Assembly: GCA_022647575.1 (NCBI GenBank)
Contig: JALCKY010000003.1
Span: 62,001-126,000 of the forward strand
Direction of reading: 5' to 3'
DNA length: 64,000 nt
Source: Lachnospiraceae bacterium
Lineage (GTDB): Bacteria; Bacillota; Clostridia; Lachnospirales; Lachnospiraceae
This document shows positions 30,488 through 39,151 of this stretch, in pieces. The notes beneath the pieces are model-generated. The model saw nothing but the letters and a program-made list of their open reading frames with translations. It did not search any database and was not told the origin of the DNA. Each line of letters starts with the position of its first letter. Within the stretch, counting starts at the first letter, position 1. Made by a program: the position numbers and the translations under genes.

Positions 30488-31489
30488 TTACTCCGATTTC
30501 TTGAAATAATTATGCGAAAGCGATACGGCAATTTCATACTGGTATTCCCAGATGCCCTTGTGCATCGCCAGTGCCTCTTCGATATCGAAGTCCTGGAACT
30601 GTCCGTTCATGTACCCGACGACTCTCTTGTTCTTGCCTGCGACCAGAAGGTCCACGGCAATGCAGCCCATCGTCGAACCGTAGACACGGTCCTTTGCTGT
30701 CGGCGAACCGCCTCTCTGCATGTGGCCGAGAATGGTGGCACGGGTCTCGATGCCGGTAGCGGCTTCGATACGCCTTGCCATGGATGCTGAATGGCCGATG
30801 CCTTCCGCATTCACGATGATATGATGCTTCTTTCCCCTGCGCCTGTTCTCAATGATGTTGTCGATGATTTTCTGCTCGTCATAGTCATATTTTTCCGGAA
30901 GCAGAATATCCTCGGCGCCGTTTGCGATGCCGCACCACAGGGCCAGGTATCCGGCATTTCTGCCCATGACTTCGATAATCGAGCATCTCTCATGGGACGT
31001 CGACGTATCGCGTACTTTATCAATGGCTTCCATGGCGGTATTGACTGCCGTATCAAAGCCGATCGTGTATTCCGTGCAGGAAATGTCGAGGTCGATCGTC
31101 CCCGGAATGCCGATGACGTTGATCCCTTTTTCTGCCAGCTTTCCGGCGCCGCGGTAGGAGCCGTCGCCGCCGATGACGACCAGGCCGTCAATGCCGTGCT
31201 TTTTGCAGGTCTCGACCGCAAGGTCGATGCCTTCCGGCGTCCTCATTTCCGGGCAGCGCGCCGTATAGAGGATGGTTCCGCCCCGTTCGATGATGTCGGA
31301 AACGTCCTGCGCCTGCATATCCTTTATGTTGTCTTCAATTAATCCGTCATAGCCCTGAAGAATTCCCTTGACGTTCAGGCCGTATCCCAGACCCCTCCGG
31401 ACGACGGCACGGATGGCCGCATTCATTCCCGGTGAATCTCCGCCTGATGTCAGTACTCCGATTGTCTTGATTTTCTTATTTGCCGGCAT
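30488..31489 (-). CDS. pfkA: ATP-dependent 6-phosphofructokinase
   Basis: 333 residues. Phosphorylates fructose 6-phosphate in glycolysis. TSGGDSPGMNAAIR starts the nucleotide site, GGDGS marks the ATP-using type, PGTID holds the catalytic Asp, and the substrate loop is EVMGRNAGYLAL. The residue after the catalytic Asp is Leu (TIDLDI), where E. coli has Asn. I believe this is common in clostridial paralogues. CGGAGG precedes the start. The gene is 30 bp from dnaE. Confidence 0.96.
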   Translation of the reverse strand: MPANKKIKTIGVLTSGGDSPGMNAAIRAVVRRGLGYGLNVKGILQGYDGLIEDNIKDMQAQDVSDIIERGGTILYTARCPEMRTPEGIDLAVETCKKHGIDGLVVIGGDGSYRGAGKLAEKGINVIGIPGTIDLDISCTEYTIGFDTAVNTAMEAIDKVRDTSTSHERCSIIEVMGRNAGYLALWCGIANGAEDILLPEKYDYDEQKIIDNIIENRRRGKKHHIIVNAEGIGHSASMARRIEAATGIETRATILGHMQRGGSPTAKDRVYGSTMGCIAVDLLVAGKNKRVVGYMNGQFQDFDIEEALAMHKGIWEYQYEIAVSLSHNYFKKSE

Positions 31490-31519
31490 ATTTTTTCCTC
31501 CGAATATACAGCCATTATT

Positions 31520-34500
31520 TTATAGCATACCCTCAATTTTTTCAACACTCTTTTCCGTTACCCGGACGCGGTCGGGTCCGTAGGCCGTTTTCAGCTCCGT
31601 CAGCAGCGCATCCGAGATCTTCACATTCCTGCTCCGCGGAAGCTTCCGTATCGATTTCGGCTTCCGGATATAGATGATGACCGAGTCGATTCCTTCGGAA
31701 TCGTGAAGCAGGTCCAGCAACTCATCCTGTGAGGCAAGATACTCATCCTTGGTCTCAAACGCGATCCAGAGTTCCCTCGGCACATCCGAAAATTCCGTCA
31801 TGCGGTCAAGGATCAGCTTGCTCGGCTTATCATCTTCCGCCGAGACATGTCCTTCCACAAAGACCTTTGCATCTTCCGTCAGCTTCTGGGAATACTGCTC
31901 ATACAGCTTGGGAAATACCAGCACCTCGACGGAGCCCACCAGGTCTTCCACGGTAATGAACGCCATGACCTTATTGTTCTTCGTATACTTGATCGTCTTG
32001 CCGGTGATCATGCCGCCGACGATTTCGCGGGCGCCGTTCGCCACTTTCGGCTCCCCCGTCTCTTCGGTCGGCAGAAAGTCCGTGGACAGAGCGGTGATGC
32101 CGTTTCTCCAGGTCTTCTCGTATTCTTCCAGCGGATGTCCGCTCAGGTACACTCCGAGCACTTCCTTCTCCAGTGCCAGCTTCGTCTCTTTCGAATACTC
32201 CCCTACTTCCGGCATGCGGATTTCGTACTCTTTTTTCTCCGTCGGCGCCATCATGTCGAACAGGTTCATCTGCCCGGTCATCGACTCCTTGCGTTCTCTT
32301 GCCGCTTCATCCAGGATGACCGCGTAGACCTGCATCAGCTGTCTCCGCGTCCCGTCCATCCCGTCGAAGGCTCCGGCCTTGATCAGGTTTTCAATCGCCC
32401 GTTTATTCATATCCTTTCCGTACGTACGGGTCAGGAAATCGCGCAGCGAAGTATAGACTCCGTGCTCTTCCCGTTCCCTGACGATTCCGTCGATGACCGA
32501 ACGTCCGACCGACTTGACGGCATACATGCCGTAGCGGATGGCGTTGCCCTCCGTCGTGAAAGCCCCGTCGCCGGAGTTGACGGAAGGCGGGAGAATGTCG
32601 ATGTTCATTTCCCGGCAGTGCAGGATGTACTCGGAGCACTTGTCCGGATTGTCGATGACGGACGTCATGAGCGCGGCCATGAATTCGACCGGATGATAAT
32701 ATTTCAGGTACGCTGTCTGGAAGCTCACGACCGCATAGGCCGCGGCGTGGGACTTGTTGAAAGCGTAATTGGCAAAATCAGACATTTCATCGAAGATCCG
32801 GTCGGCAACTTCTTCCTTGATTCCGCGGCTGATGCAGCCCGGCACGCCTTCCTCCGGATTGCCGTGAACGAAATTCCGGCGCTCCTTCTCCATGACGGAA
32901 GCTTTCTTCTTCGACATGGCACGGCGGACAAGGTCCGCACGCCCGAGCGAATAGCCGCCCAGATCCTGCACGATCTGCATGACCTGTTCCTGATAGACGA
33001 TGCAGCCGTACGTCGCCTTGAGGATCGGCTCCATCTGCCTGCATTCATAGGTGATGGTTTCCGGATGGTTCTTTCCTTCAATGTATTTCGGAATGAAGTC
33101 CATCGGTCCCGGCCGGTACAGGGCGATGCCGGCGATGATGTCTTCGAGCGTCTGCGGCTTCAGTTCTTTCATGAAGGATTTCATGCCCGCGGATTCCAGC
33201 TGGAAAACGCCTTCGTCCTTGCCCCTGCCGATCATGTCCATGACCTTCGGATCGTTGTAGTCGATCTTCGACATGTCGAGCATGACATCGCCGACGCTTC
33301 TTCCGGCATTGACGAGCCTGACCGCATTCTGGATGACCGTCAGCGTACGGAGCCCCAGGAAATCCATTTTCAGAAGTCCCAGCTCCTCGAGCGTCGTCAT
33401 CGTATACTGCGTCGTGATGGAACCGTCCTGCGCCCTGGAAAGAGGCACATATTCATCTACCGATTTCTGGGAAATGACGATGCCTGCGGCATGCATGGAC
33501 GTATTTCTCGGGAGCCCTTCCAGCCGCTTTGCCATATTGATCAGGTATTTCACCTGCTCATCGGATTCATAAAGCGCCCGGAGGTCCGGGTTCATTTCCA
33601 GAGACTTGTCCAGCGTGATGTTCAGTTCCTTGGGCACCATCTTGGCAATTTTGTCCACGTCGGAATACGGCATGTCCAATGCGCGCCCCACGTCGCGGAT
33701 GACGCCGCGCGCAGCCATCGTACCGAAAGTCACGATCTGGACGACCCGGTCCTTGCCGTATTTCCGTACGACATAGTCGATGACTTCCTGTCTTCTTTCA
33801 TAGCAGAAATCCACATCGATATCCGGCATGGAAATGCGTTCCGGATTCAGGAAACGTTCAAACAGCAGATTGTATTTGATCGGGTCCAGTTCCGTGATTC
33901 CCAGCGTATAGGAAACGATCGAACCGGCTGCCGAGCCTCTTCCGGGCCCGACCATGATGTCATGGTCTTTTGCAAATTTCACATAGTCCCAGACGATCAG
34001 GAAATAATCGACGAAGCCCATGTTGCGGATGGTCGTAAGCTCGTAGTCGAGACGTTCGGTCAGTTCCGCCGTGATCTTCGGATAATGCGATTTCAGTCCG
34101 TCGCGGCAGAGCTTGTTCAGGTATTCCCAGGAATTGTAGCCTTCCGGGACATCGTATTTCGGAAGCTTGCGCTCTCCGAAGACAATCTCGACATTGCAGC
34201 GGTCGGCTATCTTTCCGGTATTTTCAAGCGCCTCCGGAATATAGCCGAAGAGCTTTTTCATTTCCTCTTCGGATTTGACGTAATACTGTCCGCCCTCATA
34301 TCTCATGCGGTCTTCATCGGAGACTTTCTTGCCTGTCTGGATGCACAGAAGGATATCGTGCGAATCCACATCCTCCGCATACGTATAGTGGACGTCGTTC
34401 GTGCAGATCAGCGGGATGCCCGTCTCCTCGTGGAGGCGGATCAGCTGGCGGTCCACGGTCTTCTGTTCCGGGATGCCGTGGTCCTGCAGCTCCAGGAAGA

Positions 34501-35011
34501 AATTCCCCTCGCCGAAAATGTTACCGTATTCAATCGCGGCAAGACGCGCCGCCGCATAATCGCCCTTCAGGATGTCCTGCGGGATTTCCCCCGCAAGACA
34601 GGCTGAAGAAGCAATGATTCCTTCATGGTATTTCCTCAGCACGTCCTTGTCGACTCTCGGCTTGTAATAAAACCCTTCGACAAAGCCTGCCGAGACGATT
34701 TTCATGAGGTTGGCATACCCCTTGTTGTTTTCGGCAAGCAGGACCAGATGATAATAGCGTTCCTCTCCGGTATTCGATTCCTTGTCGAACCTCGATCCCG
34801 GCGCGACATAGACTTCGCATCCGATGATCGGCTTGATTCCGGCATCCCTGGCCGCCCGGTAAAAATCAATGCAGCCGTACATCGCGCCGTGATCGGTGAT
34901 CGCCGCGCTTGTCATGCCGAGCTCTTTCACCCGGGCTACATATTCTTTGATTTTATTCGAGCCGTCCAGAAGCGAATATTCGGTATGGACGTGCAGATGC
35001 GTAAAGGACAT
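31520..35011 (-). CDS. dnaE: DNA polymerase III alpha subunit, DnaE1 type
   Basis: 1163 residues. N-terminal PHP domain (HLHVHTEYSLLDG, ITDHGAMYG), polymerase core with catalytic PDIDVDF (around residue 395) and KMDFLGLRTL, helix-hairpin-helix (GAFDGM) and a C-terminal OB domain (GGMITGKTIKYTKNNKVMAF). Low-GC Gram-positives use DnaE with PolC, DnaE extending primers. The gap to the upstream DUF4203 gene is six bases. No intein or insertion is seen. Confidence 0.97.
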   Translation of the reverse strand: MSFTHLHVHTEYSLLDGSNKIKEYVARVKELGMTSAAITDHGAMYGCIDFYRAARDAGIKPIIGCEVYVAPGSRFDKESNTGEERYYHLVLLAENNKGYANLMKIVSAGFVEGFYYKPRVDKDVLRKYHEGIIASSACLAGEIPQDILKGDYAAARLAAIEYGNIFGEGNFFLELQDHGIPEQKTVDRQLIRLHEETGIPLICTNDVHYTYAEDVDSHDILLCIQTGKKVSDEDRMRYEGGQYYVKSEEEMKKLFGYIPEALENTGKIADRCNVEIVFGERKLPKYDVPEGYNSWEYLNKLCRDGLKSHYPKITAELTERLDYELTTIRNMGFVDYFLIVWDYVKFAKDHDIMVGPGRGSAAGSIVSYTLGITELDPIKYNLLFERFLNPERISMPDIDVDFCYERRQEVIDYVVRKYGKDRVVQIVTFGTMAARGVIRDVGRALDMPYSDVDKIAKMVPKELNITLDKSLEMNPDLRALYESDEQVKYLINMAKRLEGLPRNTSMHAAGIVISQKSVDEYVPLSRAQDGSITTQYTMTTLEELGLLKMDFLGLRTLTVIQNAVRLVNAGRSVGDVMLDMSKIDYNDPKVMDMIGRGKDEGVFQLESAGMKSFMKELKPQTLEDIIAGIALYRPGPMDFIPKYIEGKNHPETITYECRQMEPILKATYGCIVYQEQVMQIVQDLGGYSLGRADLVRRAMSKKKASVMEKERRNFVHGNPEEGVPGCISRGIKEEVADRIFDEMSDFANYAFNKSHAAAYAVVSFQTAYLKYYHPVEFMAALMTSVIDNPDKCSEYILHCREMNIDILPPSVNSGDGAFTTEGNAIRYGMYAVKSVGRSVIDGIVREREEHGVYTSLRDFLTRTYGKDMNKRAIENLIKAGAFDGMDGTRRQLMQVYAVILDEAARERKESMTGQMNLFDMMAPTEKKEYEIRMPEVGEYSKETKLALEKEVLGVYLSGHPLEEYEKTWRNGITALSTDFLPTEETGEPKVANGAREIVGGMITGKTIKYTKNNKVMAFITVEDLVGSVEVLVFPKLYEQYSQKLTEDAKVFVEGHVSAEDDKPSKLILDRMTEFSDVPRELWIAFETKDEYLASQDELLDLLHDSEGIDSVIIYIRKPKSIRKLPRSRNVKISDALLTELKTAYGPDRVRVTEKSVEKIEGML

Positions 35012-35017
35012 AGACTC

Positions 35018-35620
35018 CTACTTCTGTTTCTTGCTGGTCTTGAACTGGAAAAGGATGCCGAGGATGCCGATGGCCAGACCGAGGGCAAAGACCACGACCT
35101 GCGAATAGGAAGACTGCCATTTGATCAGGTCGCTGACCAGTGCCATGGAGAAGGACATGCCTCCGCAGAGTCCCGACGTAAGGATGACGACCGGCCTTAC
35201 GAAGATGACGGCAAGGATGCCTGCAGCCAGACCGACGATAACGGCGATGACCGGCGGCCACGGTGCCGGAAGCTTTTCGCACAGCTGGAAGACGAGCGCC
35301 AGCACCACGAAGAATGTCACAAGGAAAACGCCTGCCTTGTAAATGAAGAAGGAAACAGCAGCCAGGGCAATGGCGATGACGACTGCCAGGATCCATTTCA
35401 CGACATCATTGGCACCGACGCGCACGCCGATCAGATAGCCGATGCCCAGGCCTGCCAGAAATCCGATGACCGTGATGAAGACCCTCAGGAATTTATATCC
35501 GAAGAAACAGTAAAGTATGGCAATAACCAGTGTAATGATGACCCCGATCATTCCGAACTGCGTAAAATTCGGTGCTTCCCCTCCGACACTCGTAACCAGA
35601 TTTGAGAAAAACTGCTGCAT
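35018..35620 (-). CDS. DUF4203/TMEM198-like polytopic membrane protein
   Basis: 200 residues with about seven hydrophobic helices and small-residue motifs (FLAGLGIGYLIG, GLAAGILAVIF). The topology resembles the TMEM198/DUF4203 family, whose bacterial function is unknown. AAGGAGGG precedes the start. It lies 33 bp after feoB and six bases before dnaE, and is probably co-transcribed with both. The family call is from memory and moderate. Confidence 0.7.
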   Translation of the reverse strand: MQQFFSNLVTSVGGEAPNFTQFGMIGVIITLVIAILYCFFGYKFLRVFITVIGFLAGLGIGYLIGVRVGANDVVKWILAVVIAIALAAVSFFIYKAGVFLVTFFVVLALVFQLCEKLPAPWPPVIAVIVGLAAGILAVIFVRPVVILTSGLCGGMSFSMALVSDLIKWQSSYSQVVVFALGLAIGILGILFQFKTSKKQK

Positions 35621-35653
35621 AATTGATACCCTCCTTATTCTTCTGAAAAGAAC

Positions 35654-37765
35654 TTAAAGAATGCTGCCTATCTGAAACACCAGGAACGATGCAAGATATG
35701 CCACCGCAATCTGGAAAAAGATAACGAACACCGTATACTTCGTGCTTCCCGATTCCCGCCGGATGGTTGCCATCGACGCGATGCACGGGACATACAGCAG
35801 ACAGAAAATCATCAGGCAGTAGGCATTGAGCGCCCCGAAGCCGATTCCGGAAAGTGCGGTGACCATTTCGCTCATGCCGGCTGCGGAATTGATGCTGGAA
35901 ATTCCGAACAGCACCGCACAGCTCGATACCACGACCTCTTTTGCGGAAATGCCCGCAATCAGCGCCACGATGATCTGCCAGTAGCCGAGTCCGATCGGTG
36001 CAAAGACCGGGACGATCGCCTGTCCGACAATCGAGCCGAAGCTCTCTGCCGTACCGGATCCGACGTAGCCCGCCGGCCCGAAATTCAGGATGAACCACAT
36101 GACGATCGAGGAAATGAAGATGATCGTGCCGGCCCTCTGAAGATAATCCTTGATCTTCGTCCAGACGTAAATGAAGATGGTATTCGCACTCGGACGCTTA
36201 TATTCCGGAAGCTCGATCAGCAGCTGGTTGTCATTCTTATCCCTGTCCAGGATATGGGAAATCCAGGCGATGAAAATGCCGATGGCAAATCCGATGACGT
36301 AAAGGGAAAAGGCGACCAGCGCCGAATTCTTCGGGAAGAACATCCCTGCAAACAGCACGTAGATCGGGATCTTGGCGCTGCAGGAGAAGAACGGCGTAAC
36401 CAGCATGGTGCGGAAGCGGTCCTTCTTCGTCGCCAGAGCCCGGGAAGCCATCACGGCCGGAACCGTGCAGCCGAAGCCCAGGATCATCGGAATAAAGGAT
36501 TTTCCCGACAGGCCCAGCTTTCCCATGATGCCGTCCATGACGTAAGCCACACGCGACATATATCCCGAATCCTCCAGAAACGCCAGTGCCAGGAACAGGA
36601 TAAAAATATTCGGCAGGAAGGTCAGGATGCCTCCGACGCCGGCCACAATGCCGTCGGAAATCAGAGAGGTGACCGCCTGCGAAACTCCCGTTGCACCGAG
36701 TCCCTTGGAAATGAGCATCTGCAGCCATTCAAACAGGATCTCAAAATATCCTTTCAGCCAGTTCCCGACCGTAAAGGTCAGGACAAAAATCAGGGCCATG
36801 ATGACCAGGAAGATCGGAAGGCCGAGCCACTTGTTTGTCAGGATCCGGTCTGCCCGGTCCGTCTTGGCTTCCTTTGTTGCCTTGTTGACCAGGCACTCTT
36901 CGACAATCTCTTCGATGAAATCGTACTTCTGGGTAATGATGTCATCCTCGTAGCTCCGGTCAATGACATCGGGCATTTCAACCGGATACTTGGACGAGAT
37001 CTCGCGGTCCTTCTCCAGCTGCTTGATGGCATACCAGCGGTAATTCTTCAGGTTCGGATAAAGCACCTTCATCTTATCGATGATGAGGTCGATCTTATCC
37101 TCGATTTCATCCGAATACACCATGACGTATTCCTGATGATGGTGATGGCGGTGATGTCCTTCTTCCTCGAATTTATGCGTATGCTGGTGGATCAGGGGGG
37201 ACTGCTTCTGGGCGTTGTCGCCGTGGTGCGCGGCGGCATGCATCAGGACCTTGGTTCCCTCTTTGGTCCGTGCGGAAATCGGTATGCAGGGGATGCCGAG
37301 CATTTCCGGCAGACGGTGGATATCGATCTCCATTCCTCTCTTCTTGACGATATCCATCATGTTGAGCGCCAGGATGACCGGCTTGCCCAGCTCGATCAGC
37401 TGAAGCGTCAGGTACAGATTCCGTTCAAGGGAAGAGGCATCGGCGATGTCGATGATCAGATCGACTTCGTCGCTCATGATGTAATTCCGGGTGACGGTCT
37501 CCTCCATCGTATAGGAGGTCAGCGAATAGGTGCCGGGAAGGTCGACGAGCTTGAACGTATCGTCATGATACTTCATCGCTCCTTCTTTTTTCTCGACCGT
37601 GACGCCCGGCCAGTTGGCAACCTTCAGGTTGGCGCCGGTATAGCCGTTGAATAAAGTCGTCTTGCCGCAGTTCGGGTTTCCCGCAAAAGCAATGGTCAGG
37701 TTCTGATGGTGGGTACCGGTATCGGCATCGATCAGCGTCTGCTGACTGTTTTCATCAATGCTCAT
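35654..37765 (-). CDS. feoB: Ferrous iron transporter FeoB with His-rich insertion
   Basis: 703 residues. Imports Fe2+. The N-terminal G-domain has GNPNCGKTTLFN (about 29), the switch segment WPGVTVEKKEG and DLPGTYS. Two Gate regions and a helical membrane core follow. Unusually, a His-dense stretch (HQHTHKFEEEGHHRHHHH) lies between the G-domain and the GDI-like helical region at about residues 176-212. Its start overlaps feoA by 11 bp. Confidence 0.97.
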   Translation of the reverse strand: MSIDENSQQTLIDADTGTHHQNLTIAFAGNPNCGKTTLFNGYTGANLKVANWPGVTVEKKEGAMKYHDDTFKLVDLPGTYSLTSYTMEETVTRNYIMSDEVDLIIDIADASSLERNLYLTLQLIELGKPVILALNMMDIVKKRGMEIDIHRLPEMLGIPCIPISARTKEGTKVLMHAAAHHGDNAQKQSPLIHQHTHKFEEEGHHRHHHHQEYVMVYSDEIEDKIDLIIDKMKVLYPNLKNYRWYAIKQLEKDREISSKYPVEMPDVIDRSYEDDIITQKYDFIEEIVEECLVNKATKEAKTDRADRILTNKWLGLPIFLVIMALIFVLTFTVGNWLKGYFEILFEWLQMLISKGLGATGVSQAVTSLISDGIVAGVGGILTFLPNIFILFLALAFLEDSGYMSRVAYVMDGIMGKLGLSGKSFIPMILGFGCTVPAVMASRALATKKDRFRTMLVTPFFSCSAKIPIYVLFAGMFFPKNSALVAFSLYVIGFAIGIFIAWISHILDRDKNDNQLLIELPEYKRPSANTIFIYVWTKIKDYLQRAGTIIFISSIVMWFILNFGPAGYVGSGTAESFGSIVGQAIVPVFAPIGLGYWQIIVALIAGISAKEVVVSSCAVLFGISSINSAAGMSEMVTALSGIGFGALNAYCLMIFCLLYVPCIASMATIRRESGSTKYTVFVIFFQIAVAYLASFLVFQIGSIL

Positions 37766-37991
37766 GGACAGCCACCTCCTTCACTTCGATGTGGCTGGTA
37801 ATGCCCCTTCCCAGCGCAAAGCGGCTGCCGCGCAGCTTGATGATGACTGTTCCGTGTTCCTTTGCATTCATAACATCCAGGTCGGTGCCGTTCGTCATGC
37901 CGAGTGCCTCCAGCCGGATATCCAGCTCCTGGGGAAGATCGACATTTTCGACTTCGTATGTCTTTCCTATCTGTGCCTGATCAAGTGTCAT
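37755..37991 (-). CDS. feoA: Ferrous iron transport accessory protein FeoA
   Basis: 78 residues, an SH3-like beta-barrel of the FeoA family (LDIRLEALGMTNGTDLDVMN, then GRGITSHIEV), which assists FeoB at the cytoplasmic face. It overlaps feoB downstream and the cvfB-like gene upstream by 11 bp each, so the three are translationally linked. No Fur-type box was recognised upstream. Confidence 0.93.
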   Translation of the reverse strand: MTLDQAQIGKTYEVENVDLPQELDIRLEALGMTNGTDLDVMNAKEHGTVIIKLRGSRFALGRGITSHIEVKEVAVHEH

Positions 37992-38829
37992 TCGCTTTTA
38001 TGAACCCTTTCCCGATTTCGATTTTCCTCTCTTTATAAAGATGGCCTGCCGCCCGTTTGAAAGCAGCCTTGGAAAGCCCGAAAACTTCCTTGATTTTTTC
38101 GGGATCCGCTTTATCGTCAAACGGCAGCGTGCCGTTGAAATCGTCTCTGATCTTCTTCAGGACTTTTTCCGCATCCGGCTCCAGCTGCTCGAAGGCTTTC
38201 TTCTTGGCAGACAGGTTCAGTTTTCCGTCCTCCAGGACCCTCGTCACGCGGAACGTCAGCGTCTGTCCGATCTGGAAGCCGGACTGCGCTTCGCGGATCG
38301 GGACCATTCCCGAATATTTTCTGTCGACAGCTACAAAATAGCCGAAGTTATGCGCGAACTGGTAAACCAGTCCGTCCGCGCTGTCTCCCTCATGATAGGG
38401 CGAATCCGTCGAAAGGTACGGATATACATTCATCGTCGCCGCCAGGCGGCCGCTCTTGTCGATATAGAGCGCAGCCAGGACTTCTTCTCCCTTATGGACA
38501 TCTTTTGTCTGTTCCGCATAGGGAAGCAGAAGGTCCTTCTCCAGACCCCAGCTGAGGAATGCCCCGATTTTCGTGACCTCCGCCACCTTCAGCACCGCGA
38601 CTTCGTGCAGCGCAATCAGCGGTCTGCTGACTGTCGCGATCATCCTGTCCTCCGAATCCCGGTATACAAAGACGGAAATTTTGTTCCCCATTTCCGTGCC
38701 CGCCGGGACCTGTCTCTTCGGCAGCAGAATGCGCTCATCGGGGCCTGCCGCCCTCGACTCGCCCAGATATACGCCGAATTCTTCTTTTCTGACGACCGTC
38801 AGTTCCTGATATTTCCCCAGTTCAATCAT
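37981..38829 (-). CDS. CvfB-like S1 RNA-binding protein
   Basis: 282 residues. Several S1-like/OB beta-barrels (about 1-62, 68-133, 140-215; e.g. EVTKIGAFLSWGLEKDLLLP) are followed by a C-terminal winged helix (VFGLSKAAFKRAAGHLYKER). This is the architecture of CvfB/YitL, an RNA-binding protein that affects virulence genes in Staphylococcus. AAAGGAG precedes ATG. It is the first gene of the Feo run. Confidence 0.88.
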   Translation of the reverse strand: MIELGKYQELTVVRKEEFGVYLGESRAAGPDERILLPKRQVPAGTEMGNKISVFVYRDSEDRMIATVSRPLIALHEVAVLKVAEVTKIGAFLSWGLEKDLLLPYAEQTKDVHKGEEVLAALYIDKSGRLAATMNVYPYLSTDSPYHEGDSADGLVYQFAHNFGYFVAVDRKYSGMVPIREAQSGFQIGQTLTFRVTRVLEDGKLNLSAKKKAFEQLEPDAEKVLKKIRDDFNGTLPFDDKADPEKIKEVFGLSKAAFKRAAGHLYKERKIEIGKGFIKANDT

Positions 38830-38855
38830 AAAAAATCTCCTTTATATTCAGAGAC

Positions 38856-38861
38856 ATTATA
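38856..38861 (-). promoter_or_regulatory. Probable -10 box for the cvfB-feoAB run
   Basis: Perfect minus-strand TATAAT 27 bp before the start codon, but no convincing -35 box at 16-18 bp. It lies in the 133-bp gap shared with the plus-strand Cys-rich gene. Confidence 0.45.
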
Positions 38862-38962
38862 ACATGCAAAGAGATTTTCTGCGGGAGAATTTATACGGGA
38901 ACTGGATTTTGTTTCATTTCCGGCGTACACTGTTTAAGAAGACAAGAAAGGAAAGGTGACAA

Positions 38963-39151
38963 ATGAATCTGCCTACTCTCATCGTCCTGATCGTCGTGGC
39001 TGCCGCGGCAGCCGCCGTCATCACGTACATGGTCCGCAGGCGCAGGTTCGGCGGCTGCGGATGCGGCTGTTCCGACTGCCCGATGAAAAACAGCTGCGGA
39101 AAACCAAAAAAGACCAAAAACCAGATTCCGGGAGGTAAGACAAATGAGTGA
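38963..39151 (+). CDS. FeoB-associated Cys-rich membrane protein
   Basis: 62 residues. One N-terminal membrane helix (LIVLIVVAAAAAAVITYMV), then RRRR and a compact Cys cluster (CGCGCSDC, CPMKNSC), then a Lys-rich tail. This is the layout of the small FeoB-associated Cys-rich family (PF12669 as I recall it), which usually follows feoB. Here it is divergent from cvfB-feoA-feoB, about 1.2 kb from feoB. GAAAGGAAAGG precedes ATG. The Cys cluster could bind iron or act in redox. Confidence 0.82.
   Translation: MNLPTLIVLIVVAAAAAAVITYMVRRRRFGGCGCGCSDCPMKNSCGKPKKTKNQIPGGKTNE

Noticed and set aside
31847-34606. A plus-strand open frame of over 900 codons opposite dnaE
   Set aside because: It lies wholly antisense to a clear DnaE, has no ribosome site or recognisable domain, and its composition (His/Arg/Asp-rich) is that of a codon-bias shadow. 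Similar shadows oppose rpoB, rpoC, lysS, feoB and metK.
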